Positions 42,952 through 52,229 of a stretch of 64,000 nucleotides of DNA are shown here, in pieces (position 1 is the first letter of the stretch; each line of letters starts with the position of its first letter). The stretch spans positions 1 to 64,000 of the forward strand of contig NZ_JXYH01000017.1 in the NCBI RefSeq assembly GCF_001262635.1, written 5' to 3'. This stretch comes from Aestuariivita boseongensis (GTDB lineage Bacteria > Pseudomonadota > Alphaproteobacteria > Rhodobacterales > Rhodobacteraceae). Below the pieces are notes generated by a model. It was not told the origin of the DNA, did no database searches, and saw only the letters and a program-made list of their open reading frames with translations. The translations under genes and the position numbers were made by a program.

Positions 42952-44295
42952 ATGAACACGCATTACCGCGACACCCGTAAGATCGACCCTTCCCAGGGCC
43001 CTGTTCTGGGTGACGGCACCCCCAATGACGGTGACCGGATCGAGATCGGTCCGACGCAACTGGCCTTTCAGGAATGGGCGGCGGCGGGGCTGCAACTGCC
43101 CGATCTTGTGGCAATGCGCGAATACCGCTGGCGGCGGCTGATGCAGCATATCGTCGACCGCGGCTATGCCGGGCTTTTGATGTTTGATCCGCTGAATATC
43201 CGTTATGCCACCGACAGCACCAATATGCAGCTGTGGAACACCCATAACCCGTTCCGCGCGGTGCTGGTTTGCGCTGACGGGAATATGGTGATCTGGGATT
43301 ACAAGAACTCCCCTTTCCTGTCGAAGTTCAACCCGCTGGTGCGGGAACAACGATCCGGTGCTGATCTGTTTTACTTTGATCGCGGCGACAAGGTGGATGT
43401 GGCGGCGGATGTGTTTTCCAACGAGGTGCGGGTGCTTCTGGACGAGCATGCGCCGGGGCTGAAGCGGCTGGCAGTAGACAAGGTCATGCTGCACGGGCTG
43501 CGCGCGCTGGAAGCGCAGGGGTTCGAGATCATGGAAGGCGAGGAGGTGACCGAAAAGGCCCGCTCCATCAAAGGTCCGGACGAGATCAAGGCGATGCGCT
43601 GCGCCAGCCACGCCTGTGAAACCGCCATGCGCGCGATGGAGGATTTTGCGCGCGCGAATGTGCCCTCGGGCACGGTGACCGAAGATGACATCTGGGCGGT
43701 GCTGCATGCCGAGAACATCCGGCGCGGCGGCGAATGGATCGAAACGCGGCTGCTGACATCAGGCCCACGCACGAACCCCTGGTTTCAGGAATGCGGCCCG
43801 CGCGTGACCCGCAACAACGAGATCATCGCCTTCGATACCGATCTGGTGGGCAGTTACGGGATCTGTGTTGATATCTCGCGCACCTGGTGGATCGGCGATC
43901 AGAAGCCCCGCCCCGACATGGTCTATGCCATGCAGCACGCCCATGAACACATCATGACGAATATGGAGATGCTGAAACCTGGTGTGACCATTCCCGAACT
44001 GACGGCAAATTGTCACCGGCTGGATGACAGGTTCCAGGCGCAGAAATACGGCTGCCTGATGCATGGGGTCGGCCTGTGCGATGAATGGCCTTTGGTGGCC
44101 TATCCCGACCATGCGGTGGCTGGGGCGTTCGATTACGCGCTTGAGCCGGGCATGACACTTTGTGTCGAGGTGCTGGCGGGTGAGGTCGGAGGGGATTTCT
44201 CGATCAAGCTGGAAGATCAGGTTCTGATCACCGAAGACGGGTATGAGAACCTGACCACCTATCCGTTCGATCCGGCGTTGATGGGGCAGGTCTGA
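42952..44295 (+). CDS. dddP: DMSP lyase DddP
   Basis: A 447-residue M24-peptidase-fold enzyme that cleaves dimethylsulfoniopropionate to dimethyl sulfide and acrylate. The length and all six metal ligands match known DddP: Asp295 and Asp297 (IIAFDTDL), Asp307 (GICVDISRTWW), His371 (MHGVGLCDEWP), Glu406 (CVEVL) and Glu421 (IKLEDQV). AGGAG precedes the ATG at 42952. It stands alone; no acrylate gene such as acuI is adjacent. The upstream 147-bp region has a weak stem GCGAC/GTCGC followed by TTTT (42872-42895), which could be an attenuator. Confidence 0.96.
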   Translation: MNTHYRDTRKIDPSQGPVLGDGTPNDGDRIEIGPTQLAFQEWAAAGLQLPDLVAMREYRWRRLMQHIVDRGYAGLLMFDPLNIRYATDSTNMQLWNTHNPFRAVLVCADGNMVIWDYKNSPFLSKFNPLVREQRSGADLFYFDRGDKVDVAADVFSNEVRVLLDEHAPGLKRLAVDKVMLHGLRALEAQGFEIMEGEEVTEKARSIKGPDEIKAMRCASHACETAMRAMEDFARANVPSGTVTEDDIWAVLHAENIRRGGEWIETRLLTSGPRTNPWFQECGPRVTRNNEIIAFDTDLVGSYGICVDISRTWWIGDQKPRPDMVYAMQHAHEHIMTNMEMLKPGVTIPELTANCHRLDDRFQAQKYGCLMHGVGLCDEWPLVAYPDHAVAGAFDYALEPGMTLCVEVLAGEVGGDFSIKLEDQVLITEDGYENLTTYPFDPALMGQV

Positions 44296-44302
44296 CGGGT
44301 AG

Positions 44303-44402
44303 GCAGGATATTCGAATATCCTGCAGCCTTATGACCATTGTTTCACGTTGGAGCCCAAGACTTTTCGAAAAGTCTTGGCAAAGGGCCTTCGAAGGCCCTT
44401 TT
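44303..44402. terminator. three consecutive TTCG-type hairpins between dddP and dxs
   Basis: Three perfect palindromes with a TTCGAA core stand in a row: GCAGGATA-TTCG-like (44303-44324), CCAAGACTT...AAGTCTTGG (44355-44378), and AAAGGGCC-TTCG-AAGGCCCTTT (44380-44401). The last two are nearly joined and are followed by T on one side. They can fold in both directions and probably terminate dddP and dxs. Three in a row is more than termination needs. Confidence 0.85.
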
Positions 44403-46329
44403 ACGCCCGCTTCTCTCCGATGCGCGCTACACCCAACACATCCAGTACTTTCGCCTCGATATGTTCGGCATTCATGCCAGCTACGGCATACATATCTGCG
44501 GGGCTTGCCTGATCGATGAAGATATCCGGCAGCACCATTGATCGGTATTTCAGCCCCTGGTCGAACACAGCCTCATCGGCCAGAAGCTGGGCCACATGAG
44601 ATCCGAAACCACCTACGGCGCCTTCCTCGATCGTGATCAGGGCTTCGTGCCGCGCGGCCAGAGACAGGATCAGATCGCTGTCCAGTGGCTTGGCGAAACG
44701 GGCGTCGGCGACGGTGGGTTTGATGCCCTTTGCCTCCAGTGCTTCGCAGGCTTTCACCACTTCAGACAGGCGCGTCCCGAATGACAGGATCGCCACCCGG
44801 TTGCCTTCGCGGATCATGCGGCCCTTGCCGATCTCGATCGGTTCGCCGCGTTCGGGAAGGTCGACACCAACGCCTTCGCCACGCGGGAAGCGGAAGGCGA
44901 TGGGGCCGTCATCATGCGCGGCGGCAGTGGCCACCATATGCACAAGTTCGGCCTCGTCCGCGGCGGCCATGACGGTAAAGCCCGGCAGGTTCGACAGATA
45001 GGCGATGTCGAACGAGCCGGCGTGGGTTGCACCATCAGCCCCCACCAGACCTGCCCGGTCGATGGCAAAGCGCACCGGCAGGCGCTGAATCGCGACGTCA
45101 TGGACCACCTGATCATAGCCGCGCTGCAGGAAGGTCGAATACATCGTGCAGAAGGGTTTCATCCCACCCGCCGCCAAGGCGGCGGAAAAGGTCACGCCAT
45201 GCTGTTCAGCGATGCCCACGTCAAAGCACCGGCTGGGATAGCGTTCGGCAAACAGGTTCAGACCCGTGCCATCCGGCATCGCGGCGGTGATGGCGCAGAT
45301 CTTGTCATCTGCCGCGGCCTCGCGGATCAGGCTGTCTGCGTAAACGCGGGTATAGCTGGGCGCATTGGAAGGGGCCTTCTTCTGTTCCCCCGTCACCACA
45401 TCGAATTTCGCGGTCGCATGGCCCTTGTCGCGCGCACGCTCGGCAGGGGCGTATCCCTTGCCCTTCTTCGTCAGCACGTGGATCAGGATCGGCCCGGTCG
45501 CACGTGCCTTGACCGTGCGCAGCACGGGCAGCAGCTGATCCATATCGTGGCCGTCGATGGGGCCAAGATAGGAAAAGCCCAGCTCCTCGAACAACGTGCC
45601 GCCGACGGCCATGCCCTTCAGCATTTCCTTGGCGCGCTTGGCGCCCTCGCGGAACGGCTCGGGCAGCAGCGACACCGCCCCTTTGGCAGCGGCCTTGAAT
45701 TCCTGAAACGGCTCTTCGGCGTAAAGACGGCTCAGATAGGACGACAGCGCCCCCACAGGCGGGGCGATCGACATCTCGTTATCGTTCAGAATAACGATCA
45801 GGCGTTTCTTCAGGTGGCCTGCGTTGTTCATCGCCTCGAACGCCATGCCGGCACTCATCGACCCGTCGCCGATCACGGCAATTGCATCGCCCAGACCCTC
45901 CGGTGTCACACCGCCCAGATCGCGAGCGACGGCAAAGCCAAGAGCGGCGGAAATCGAGGTCGAGGAATGCGCGGCGCCGAACGGGTCATAGGGCGACTCG
46001 CTGCGCTTGGTGAAACCGCTCAGACCGTCCTTCATCCGCAGGGTCCGAATGCGGTCGCGTCGCCCGGTCAAGATCTTGTGCGGGTAACATTGGTGCCCCA
46101 CATCCCAGATCACCTTGTCGCGCGGTGTGTCAAAGATCGCGTGCAGCGCCACGGTCAGCTCAACCACACCCAGCCCTGCGCCCAGATGCCCGCCCGTCAC
46201 CGACACGACCGAGATCGTCTCTGCCCGCAACTCATCGGCCAGCTGGCGCAGCTGCGCGTCGCTGAACTGTTTCAGATCGGCGGGTTTCTGGACCTGGTCC
46301 AGCAAGGGCGTATTCGGGCGGTCGGACAT
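44401..46329 (-). CDS. dxs: 1-deoxy-D-xylulose-5-phosphate synthase
   Basis: A 642-residue thiamine enzyme that joins pyruvate and glyceraldehyde 3-phosphate, the first step of the MEP isoprenoid pathway. The motif [18 protein letters not shown] (thiamine/Mg site), [18 protein letters not shown] (catalytic His region) and [21 protein letters not shown]-like EQHG glutamate region are present. It ends 24 bp behind ispA in the same operon, giving precursors for carotenoids and bacteriochlorophyll tails. Confidence 0.97.
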   Translation of the reverse strand: MSDRPNTPLLDQVQKPADLKQFSDAQLRQLADELRAETISVVSVTGGHLGAGLGVVELTVALHAIFDTPRDKVIWDVGHQCYPHKILTGRRDRIRTLRMKDGLSGFTKRSESPYDPFGAAHSSTSISAALGFAVARDLGGVTPEGLGDAIAVIGDGSMSAGMAFEAMNNAGHLKKRLIVILNDNEMSIAPPVGALSSYLSRLYAEEPFQEFKAAAKGAVSLLPEPFREGAKRAKEMLKGMAVGGTLFEELGFSYLGPIDGHDMDQLLPVLRTVKARATGPILIHVLTKKGKGYAPAERARDKGHATAKFDVVTGEQKKAPSNAPSYTRVYADSLIREAAADDKICAITAAMPDGTGLNLFAERYPSRCFDVGIAEQHGVTFSAALAAGGMKPFCTMYSTFLQRGYDQVVHDVAIQRLPVRFAIDRAGLVGADGATHAGSFDIAYLSNLPGFTVMAAADEAELVHMVATAAAHDDGPIAFRFPRGEGVGVDLPERGEPIEIGKGRMIREGNRVAILSFGTRLSEVVKACEALEAKGIKPTVADARFAKPLDSDLILSLAARHEALITIEEGAVGGFGSHVAQLLADEAVFDQGLKYRSMVLPDIFIDQASPADMYAVAGMNAEHIEAKVLDVLGVARIGEKRA

Positions 46330-46353
46330 GACCCCTCCTTCGAGGGCGCGAAC

Positions 46354-47220
46354 TCAATTCCGGCGGGCAATAACGAAACGCGCCGCGTCCCGCAAGGTTT
46401 CCGCCTTGTCACCGTAATCAGATAGGGCGTCGCAGGCCTGCGTCACCAGATCTTCCGCGCGGCGTTTCGCCCCGTCCAGTCCCAGCAGGGATACGAAGGT
46501 TGCCTTGCCGGCGTCGGCATCCTTGCCAACCGCCTTGCCGACCTCGCCCGCGTCTCCTTCCACATCCAGAATGTCGTCAGCGATCTGGAAGGCCAGGCCC
46601 AGGGCCTGCGCATAGGCCCCAAGCGCCGACGGGTCTTCACCCGCAAGGCGCGCCCCCGCCTCGGCCGACCATTTGATCAGCGCGCCGGTCTTTCCCGCCT
46701 GCAGCCTGGTGATCTGGTCCAGCGTCAAAGGCTCTGCCGCCGTTTCCGCCGCGATATCCAGGGCCTGCCCCAGGACCATGCCTTCGGCACCGCTGGCGCG
46801 CGCAAGGCTCAGGGCAAGATCGGCGCGCACATCGCCGGGGCCGACCTCGGGGCGGGTGATCAGTTCAAAGGCAAGCGTCTGCAGCGCGTCGCCCACCAGA
46901 ACGGCGGTGGCCTCGTCCCATTTGACATGCACCGTCGGCCGCCCGCGCCGCAGGTCGTCGTCATCCATGCAAGGCAGATCGTCATGCACCAGGCTATAGG
47001 CATGAAGCGCCTCGATCGCCGTAGCGGGCCATATCGCGCGGCCCGGCTCCACGCCATGCAGGCGCGCGCCTTCCAGCACCAGAAACCCGCGCAGCCGCTT
47101 GCCGCCTTCGGTGGCATAGGCCATGCCCCGAATGACAGGTTCATCCGCCAGCGGGGCCAGCACCTGATCGAACTGCGCTTGAATCCGGGTTGCCGCCGCC
47201 TTCAGCCGATCTTCGAACAC
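46354..47220 (-). CDS. ispA: polyprenyl synthetase, farnesyl diphosphate synthase type
   Basis: A 288-residue all-helical prenyl transferase that makes farnesyl (or geranylgeranyl) diphosphate. The first aspartate-rich motif is DDLPCMDDDDLRRG with the two-residue insert of the bacterial short-chain class, and the second is FQIADDILDVEGD. KTGALIKWSAEAGA is the usual middle motif. It lies in the xseB-ispA-dxs arrangement common in alphaproteobacteria. Confidence 0.93.
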   Translation of the reverse strand: MFEDRLKAAATRIQAQFDQVLAPLADEPVIRGMAYATEGGKRLRGFLVLEGARLHGVEPGRAIWPATAIEALHAYSLVHDDLPCMDDDDLRRGRPTVHVKWDEATAVLVGDALQTLAFELITRPEVGPGDVRADLALSLARASGAEGMVLGQALDIAAETAAEPLTLDQITRLQAGKTGALIKWSAEAGARLAGEDPSALGAYAQALGLAFQIADDILDVEGDAGEVGKAVGKDADAGKATFVSLLGLDGAKRRAEDLVTQACDALSDYGDKAETLRDAARFVIARRN

Positions 47221-47226
47221 GGCAGG

Positions 47227-47469
47227 TCAGAGCCCTTCGACAGGTTTCACCCCTGCCGGGTTGCCATCCGCATCCAGCGTGATCGCGGCGACCTTTTCCT
47301 CGGCGCGCTTCAGCTCATCCTCACAGCGCTTTTTCAGCGCCGCGCCGCGTTCATAGAGCGCGATCGACGCATCCAGCGCCACGTCGCCGCGTTCCAGCTG
47401 ATCGACCACGGCCTCCAACTCGCGCATGGCTTCTTCGAATGACATTTCGGAAACGGGTGTGTCGCTCAT
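47227..47469 (-). CDS. xseB: exodeoxyribonuclease VII small subunit
   Basis: An 80-residue helical hairpin protein: SFEEAMRELEAVVDQLERGDVALDASIALYERGAALKKRCEDEL is the whole XseB pattern. It assembles with XseA to degrade single-stranded DNA. It overlaps the histone deacetylase-like gene by 4 bp and precedes ispA by 6 bp. Confidence 0.95.
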   Translation of the reverse strand: MSDTPVSEMSFEEAMRELEAVVDQLERGDVALDASIALYERGAALKKRCEDELKRAEEKVAAITLDADGNPAGVKPVEGL

Positions 47470-48392
47470 CCTGCGGCCTTCATCAATTCTTCCACATGTG
47501 CGCGGCTTGCTTCGGCCAGCGCCTGAAGATCATAACCGCCCTCCAGAACCGATACCACCCGCCCCTCGCAGAACTCGTTCGCCAACGCGCAGAGTTCGGA
47601 TGTCACCCACGCGAAGTCGTCGGTTTCCCAGTTCAGCGCGGCCAGAGGATCGTTCATATGCGCGTCGAACCCGGCCGAAATGATGATCAGTTCCGGCCGG
47701 AAGGACCGCAGGCGCGGAAAGGCCTGTTTCTGATATTCATAGCGCATCTTGGTGCCGTCGCTTTCGGGCGGCAGGGGGATGTTCAGCACATTGCCATGCG
47801 CCCCCGTTTCCGACGGGTGCCCCGATCCGGGCCAGAGCGGCATCTGCTGGCTGGTGATGACCAGCGCGCGCGCCTCGTCCCACAGAAGGTCCTGCGTACC
47901 GTTGCCATGATGCACGTCGAAATCCACGACGGCGACACGGCTCAGCCCATGCACATCCAGCGCATGTTTCGCCGCCAGCGCGGCATTGCCGAACAGACAG
48001 AACCCCATTGCGGTCGAGCGCTCGGCATGGTGCCCTGGCGGGCGCATGGCGACGAAGGCATTCGCGGCTTCGCCATCCAGAACCATGTCCACGGCTTTCA
48101 TTGCGCCGCCTGCTGCACGTAGCGCAGCCTGCAACGACCCGGGCGACATCCAGGTATCGGCGTCGATCTGGTGATACCCTTCAGATGGGGCGCGGGCGCG
48201 GATATCGGCGATATGGCTTTTGGGATGAACGCGCGCCAGATCCGCATCTGTCGCCAGCGGCGCATCGACACGCAGAACATCCAGTCCGTCCAGCGCGTTC
48301 AGGATGTATTCCAGCCGCGCGACACGTTCCGGATGGCCTTCGGGTGTGACATGCTGCAGGCAGTCGGCATGGGTGATCAGTGCTGTTTTCAT
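47466..48392 (-). CDS. histone deacetylase family protein
   Basis: A 308-residue zinc amidohydrolase of the HDAC/AcuC/AphA superfamily. RPPGHHAERSTAMGFCLFGNAALAAKHAL carries the paired histidines, VDFDVHHGNGTQDLLW the zinc Asp-His, and ISAGFDAHMNDPLAALNWETDDF the second Asp. It deacetylates proteins, polyamines or other amines; the target is unknown. The start stands close behind a copy of the composite repeat. Confidence 0.92.
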   Translation of the reverse strand: MKTALITHADCLQHVTPEGHPERVARLEYILNALDGLDVLRVDAPLATDADLARVHPKSHIADIRARAPSEGYHQIDADTWMSPGSLQAALRAAGGAMKAVDMVLDGEAANAFVAMRPPGHHAERSTAMGFCLFGNAALAAKHALDVHGLSRVAVVDFDVHHGNGTQDLLWDEARALVITSQQMPLWPGSGHPSETGAHGNVLNIPLPPESDGTKMRYEYQKQAFPRLRSFRPELIIISAGFDAHMNDPLAALNWETDDFAWVTSELCALANEFCEGRVVSVLEGGYDLQALAEASRAHVEELMKAAG

Positions 48393-48405
48393 GGGCCTCC
48401 CCCTG

Positions 48406-48426
48406 CTTCTTCTCTTTCCAAATACG
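48406..48426 (-). repeat. composite intergenic repeat, copy D
   Basis: On the minus strand GTATTTGGAAAGAGAAGAAG (after C), identical to copies B and C, ends 13 bp before the ATG of the histone deacetylase gene. Confidence 0.75.
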
Positions 48427-48458
48427 GCATCCGACGCAGGCCACCGCGCGCGCCATCC

Positions 48459-49160
48459 TCAATCCGGGGACAGCATATACCCAGCGCCCCGCACCGTTTG
48501 AAGATAGCGCGGCTGTTTGGGATTGTCCTCGATCTTGCGGCGCAGGCGGGTGATCTGAACGTCCACCGCACGCTCCTGGGCCTGGCCGCGATCGCGGCCC
48601 AGATCCTCGACCAGTTTTACGCGGCTCACCGGCTCACCGGGGCAGGCTGAAAAGATGCGCATCAGCTGGCTTTCGGTCGCGGTCAGTCGCACAAGGTCGT
48701 CGCCGCGCCACATCTCGCCACGTTCGATGTCATAGCGGATGGGTCCCAGATGCAGGATCTTGGGCACCGTGTCTTCGGCAGGCGTTTCCGGCATCCGCCG
48801 CAGGATCGCATTGATGCGCAAGAGAAGCTCTTTCGGCTCGAACGGCTTGGCCAGATAGTCATCTGCGCCCGCTTCCAGCCCGGCGATCCGGTGTTCGGTT
48901 TCCCCCTTGGCGGTCAGCAACAGGATCGGGGTGTCATGGCTCTCTCGCAGGGATCGGGTGAGAGAAACGCCATCCTCGCCCGGCATCATCACATCCATGA
49001 CGATCAGGTCGAAATCCAGTCCTGACAGAACCCGGCGCGCATGTTCTGCATCGCGGGCGGCGGTGACCAGGAACCCGTTGCGCATCAGGAATTTTTTCAG
49101 CAGATCACGGATGCGTTCGTCGTCGTCGACGATCAGCAAATGGGCGTCCAGATCGCTCAT
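48459..49160 (-). CDS. petR: response regulator PetR
   Basis: A 233-residue OmpR-type regulator. The receiver domain has DDDER at residues 12-16, phosphoacceptor Asp56 (IVMDVMMPGEDG) and the conserved Lys in LAKPFEPKELL. A winged-helix DNA-binding domain follows. It matches PetR, described next to PetP in Rhodobacter capsulatus and needed there for ubiquinol-cytochrome c oxidoreductase expression. No histidine kinase gene is next to it. It overlaps petP by 4 bp. Confidence 0.87.
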   Translation of the reverse strand: MSDLDAHLLIVDDDERIRDLLKKFLMRNGFLVTAARDAEHARRVLSGLDFDLIVMDVMMPGEDGVSLTRSLRESHDTPILLLTAKGETEHRIAGLEAGADDYLAKPFEPKELLLRINAILRRMPETPAEDTVPKILHLGPIRYDIERGEMWRGDDLVRLTATESQLMRIFSACPGEPVSRVKLVEDLGRDRGQAQERAVDVQITRLRRKIEDNPKQPRYLQTVRGAGYMLSPD

Positions 49161-49669
49161 TGTCCGTTGTCCCTGAGCTTGGCGAAGGTGCGGCGCATGT
49201 CGGCATCCATCATCGCCTCCAGCACCTGGCGGAAGCCTGCCACCGCTTCCGGGCCTGCTTCGCGGTAGGCCGCGCGCATGCGGGCGCGCTGAGCATCTGA
49301 CAGCTGCGCCTCAAGCTCTTGCCCAGCCTCGGTCAGGAACAGATGGCGTTCACGCTTGTCCAATGTGCCGACTCGGCTTTCGACCAGACCGTCTTCGATC
49401 AATGTGCGCAGCACGCGGTTTAGGGATTGTTTCGTCACGCCGAGGATGGCCAGAAGGTTGTTTACCGTCGTGCCGGGGGCGCGGTTGATGAAATGCACCG
49501 CGCGGTGATGGGCGCGGCCATAGCCTTTGTCGAGCAGGATGCGATCGGGATCGGCGGTGAATCCGCGATAGGCGAAAAACATCGCCTCGATCCCCTGGCG
49601 GAGTTGTTCGTCTGTCAGGAAAAGCAGGCTTTCCCCGGAATAGACCTGTGCGGTGCGTCCGTCTGACAT
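49157..49669 (-). CDS. petP: MarR-family regulator PetP
   Basis: A 170-residue winged-helix protein with an N-terminal tail; NLLAILGVTKQSLNRVLRTLIEDGLVESRVGTLDKRERHLFLTEAGQELEAQL is the MarR core. Its position before petR matches the petPR operon of Rhodobacter capsulatus, so PetP is the best name. It starts in a region shared with the divergent aminotransferase gene. Confidence 0.85.
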   Translation of the reverse strand: MSDGRTAQVYSGESLLFLTDEQLRQGIEAMFFAYRGFTADPDRILLDKGYGRAHHRAVHFINRAPGTTVNNLLAILGVTKQSLNRVLRTLIEDGLVESRVGTLDKRERHLFLTEAGQELEAQLSDAQRARMRAAYREAGPEAVAGFRQVLEAMMDADMRRTFAKLRDNGQ

Positions 49670-49725
49670 GGCCGGTCTTGAAACTCTTCACTGTCTTCTT
49701 TTGCGGGCAGCTTACGTCAGCCTTG

Positions 49726-49754
49726 TTGACATTCCAACAGTGAAAAGGTATCGA
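49726..49754 (+). promoter_or_regulatory. candidate sigma-70 promoter of the aminotransferase gene
   Basis: TTGACA (49726-49731), a 17-bp spacer, then TATCGA (49749-49754). It stands about 89 bp before the aminotransferase ATG. The -35 is perfect and the -10 is a partial match. Confidence 0.5.
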
Positions 49755-49842
49755 ATCGCAGTTTTGACGCAATATTGTGTCCGATGCGGACATATCTGCG
49801 CAATAAATGAAAACGCACGCAAGGGTGCAGGAGGAAAAGACT

Positions 49843-50709
49843 ATGGCCGGATATGACGACCGCGACGGCAAGATCTGGATGGATGGAAAGCTGATTGATT
49901 GGCGCGAGGCGAACGTCCACATCCTGACCCATGCAATGCATTATGCCAGTTCGGTTTTCGAGGGTGAGCGGGCTTATAACGGCAAGATCTTTCTGAGCCG
50001 TAAGCATTCGGAACGGCTGCATTTTTCGGCTGGAGAGCTGGATTTCCAGATCCCCTATACCGTGGATGAGATCGAAGCGGCCAAGCAGGAAGTGCTGACC
50101 GCAAACGGGCTGACCGACGCCTATGTGCGCGCGGTGGCCTGGCGCGGCGCGGGGGAAGACATGGGTGTCGCGTCGGCACGCAACCCCGTCCATCTGGCCA
50201 TCGCAGCCTGGGAATGGGGCAGCTATTACGGCGATGCGAAATTCAAGGGTGCGAAGCTGGATATCGCCAAGTGGAAACGCCCCAGCCCCGAGACGATCCC
50301 GGTGCACGCAAAGGCCGCAGGGCTTTACATGATCTGCACCACGTCGAAGCACGCGGCCGAGGCAAAGGGCTGTTCCGACGCGCTTTTCATGGATTACCGT
50401 GGCTATGTGGCTGAGGCGACGGGGGCCAACATCTTTTTCGTCAAGGACGGAGAGGTACACACGCCTGATCCGGATTGCTTCCTGAACGGTCTGACGCGTC
50501 AGACGGTGATCGGTATGCTGAAAGACCGTCAGATCAAGGTGCATGAGCGCGTGATCATGCCAGAGGAGTTGGAAGGCTTCGAACAGTGCTGGCTGACGGG
50601 CACCGCGGCCGAGGTCACGCCTGTGGGGCAGATCGGTGATTACAGTTTCGAGGTGGGCGCGATGACGCGCGAGATCTCGGACGCGTATGAGAAGCTGGTG
50701 CGGGAATAA
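49843..50709 (+). CDS. ilvE: branched-chain amino acid aminotransferase
   Basis: A 288-residue class IV PLP enzyme that moves amino groups between glutamate and the branched-chain keto acids. HAMHYASSVFEGERAY near residue 30 is the family start; the lysine that holds PLP lies in the central KAAGLYMICTTSKHAAEAKG segment; EATGANIFFV and LTGTAAEVTPVGQIG are later motifs. AGGAGG stands 7 bases before the ATG at 49843. The ORF reaches 49807 in frame. The family cannot tell BCAT from D-amino acid or ADC lyase types with full certainty. Confidence 0.9.
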   Translation: MAGYDDRDGKIWMDGKLIDWREANVHILTHAMHYASSVFEGERAYNGKIFLSRKHSERLHFSAGELDFQIPYTVDEIEAAKQEVLTANGLTDAYVRAVAWRGAGEDMGVASARNPVHLAIAAWEWGSYYGDAKFKGAKLDIAKWKRPSPETIPVHAKAAGLYMICTTSKHAAEAKGCSDALFMDYRGYVAEATGANIFFVKDGEVHTPDPDCFLNGLTRQTVIGMLKDRQIKVHERVIMPEELEGFEQCWLTGTAAEVTPVGQIGDYSFEVGAMTREISDAYEKLVRE

Positions 50710-50760
50710 GCGCGGTCTCGGCGCAAAAGGTTAACGCCCATGAAAACAAGGGAAATGGCT

Positions 50761-50811
50761 GTGCACAACCCGTGCACAAGCCGTACACAACCTGTGCACC
50801 GGCAATGCACC
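50761..50811. repeat. 11-bp phased GTGCAC array after the aminotransferase gene
   Basis: Five units stand exactly 11 bp apart at 50761, 50772, 50783, 50794 and 50805 with hexamers GTGCAC, GTGCAC, GTACAC, GTGCAC, ATGCAC. The full units include GTGCACAACCC, GTGCACAAGCC and GTACACAACCT. The array matches the one after gltD. Both follow the end of a glutamate-linked gene. Confidence 0.7.
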
Positions 50812-50874
50812 GGGGGCGTGGGTTAATGCAACGTGCGGTGCGGGCTGTTTGTGAGCGACAGGTTAAGCGGCGCG

Positions 50875-51006
50875 TCAGAAGCACCAGCTGAGTACATCCA
50901 GCGCCAGTGCCATGCCGGTGGTGTGGTAGGCGCTGAAGATCGCCAGCAACACGACCGCCCCCAGGCCGATCCCGGCCCCCACTGCGAGAGAGCGCGCCAA
51001 CGTCAT
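50875..51006 (-). CDS. 43-residue membrane protein coupled to the MFS gene
   Basis: MTLARSLAVGAGIGLGAVVL opens a single hydrophobic helix (residues 3-27), and the chain ends ...GMALALDVLSWCF. Its ATG overlaps the TGA of the MFS gene (ATGA at 51003-51006), which strongly suggests translation. It could be a regulator or partner of the transporter. The coding frame is short and unannotated in most such genomes, so it remains provisional. Confidence 0.55.
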   Translation of the reverse strand: MTLARSLAVGAGIGLGAVVLLAIFSAYHTTGMALALDVLSWCF

Positions 51007-52229
51007 TGCGTGGCTGCCCGGCGGTCGGCCATGGCGGTTTCGCGGATGGGTGCGTTGAGGGCCGCGGCGATCAGGCTGAGGCCAATGGCGATCCACCAGG
51101 CCACGTCATAGCTGCCGGTGCGGTCATAGATCACGCCGCCCAGCCAACCGCCTGCGAAGGATCCCAATTGGTGACCGAAGAACACAAAGCCTCCTAACAT
51201 CGCCATGTTGCGTACGCCAAAGATACTGGCGACCACTCCGTTGGTCAAAGGCACGGTGCTGAGCCAGAACAAGCCCATCAGGATGCCAAAGGCATAGGCC
51301 GTCCATTCCGTCATCGGGATCGTGATAAAGGCCAGGATCGTGGCACCGCGCGCCATGTAAAGCCAGGCCAGCATGCCGGGTTTCTTGTAGCGCCCACCCC
51401 AGAAGCCGGCGAGATAGGCGCCTGCGATGTTGAAAAGGCCGATCAGCGCCAGAACGGTGGTGGAGACGCCCGAAGCCATCCCTTCATCGGCCAGATAGGC
51501 GGGCAGGTGCACCGCGATGAAGACGACCTGAAAGCCGCAGGCGAAAAAGCCCCAGAAGAGCAGCCAGAAATCGCGTTCGCCGAACGCTTCGCGCAGGGCT
51601 TCGCGGACGGTGAGGTTGTCGTTGGGATCGACGGGGCAGGACGCCATGCCGGGTTCGCGCAGTGCAAAGCTGAGCGGGAGGATCAGGGCGGCGATTGCGG
51701 CCATGATCAGCAGCGCGGATTGCCAGCCGAAACCGCCCAGAAGGCCCAGGGCGATGGGGAGCATGGCGAATTGGCCGAAGGACCCGATGGACATGGACAC
51801 GCCCATCGCCATGCTGCGTTTTTCGGGCGGCAAGGCGCGGCTGATGGCGCCGAAGACGATGGGCATGGTTGTGCCGCTGAGGCCAAGGCCGATCAGTACC
51901 CCTGCGGTCAGGGAAAACATCACTGCGTCCTGCGGGATCGACATCAGTGCCAGACCGCCCGCGTAAAGGATCGCGCCACCCAGGATCACTTTGCCCGAGC
52001 CAAAGCGGTCGGCCAGCATGCCGGTGAAGGGTTGGGCCGCACCCCAGACAAGGTTTTGTAGCGCGATGGCAAAGGCAAAGGTTTCGCGCCCCCAACCGGC
52101 ATCCATGCTGATGGGTTGAAGGAACAGCCCAAAAGCGTGGCGCGTGCCCAGCGTCAGCGCCATGATCAGCGACCCGGCGATCAGAACGAGGCGGGCGCGG
52201 GCCCAGTTGTCCATGGGTTGGGAGGTCAT
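51003..52229 (-). CDS. MFS transporter
   Basis: A 408-residue membrane protein with twelve predicted helices. GTRHAFGLFLQPISMDAGWGRETFAFAIALQNLVWGAAQPFTGMLADRFGSGKVI covers the start and the MFS loop 2-3 motif (GMLADRFGSGKV). The two halves are separated by the loop around residues 195-215 (DPNDNLTVREALREAFG). Efflux of a small anion or drug is possible. It overlaps the MarR gene (start) and the 43-residue gene (end) by 4 bp each, so all three are one operon. Confidence 0.88.
   Translation of the reverse strand: MTSQPMDNWARARLVLIAGSLIMALTLGTRHAFGLFLQPISMDAGWGRETFAFAIALQNLVWGAAQPFTGMLADRFGSGKVILGGAILYAGGLALMSIPQDAVMFSLTAGVLIGLGLSGTTMPIVFGAISRALPPEKRSMAMGVSMSIGSFGQFAMLPIALGLLGGFGWQSALLIMAAIAALILPLSFALREPGMASCPVDPNDNLTVREALREAFGERDFWLLFWGFFACGFQVVFIAVHLPAYLADEGMASGVSTTVLALIGLFNIAGAYLAGFWGGRYKKPGMLAWLYMARGATILAFITIPMTEWTAYAFGILMGLFWLSTVPLTNGVVASIFGVRNMAMLGGFVFFGHQLGSFAGGWLGGVIYDRTGSYDVAWWIAIGLSLIAAALNAPIRETAMADRRAATQ

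Noticed and set aside
50761-50811. DnaA boxes in the GTGCACAA array
   Set aside because: The TTATCCACA core is absent; only the CACA part is shared.
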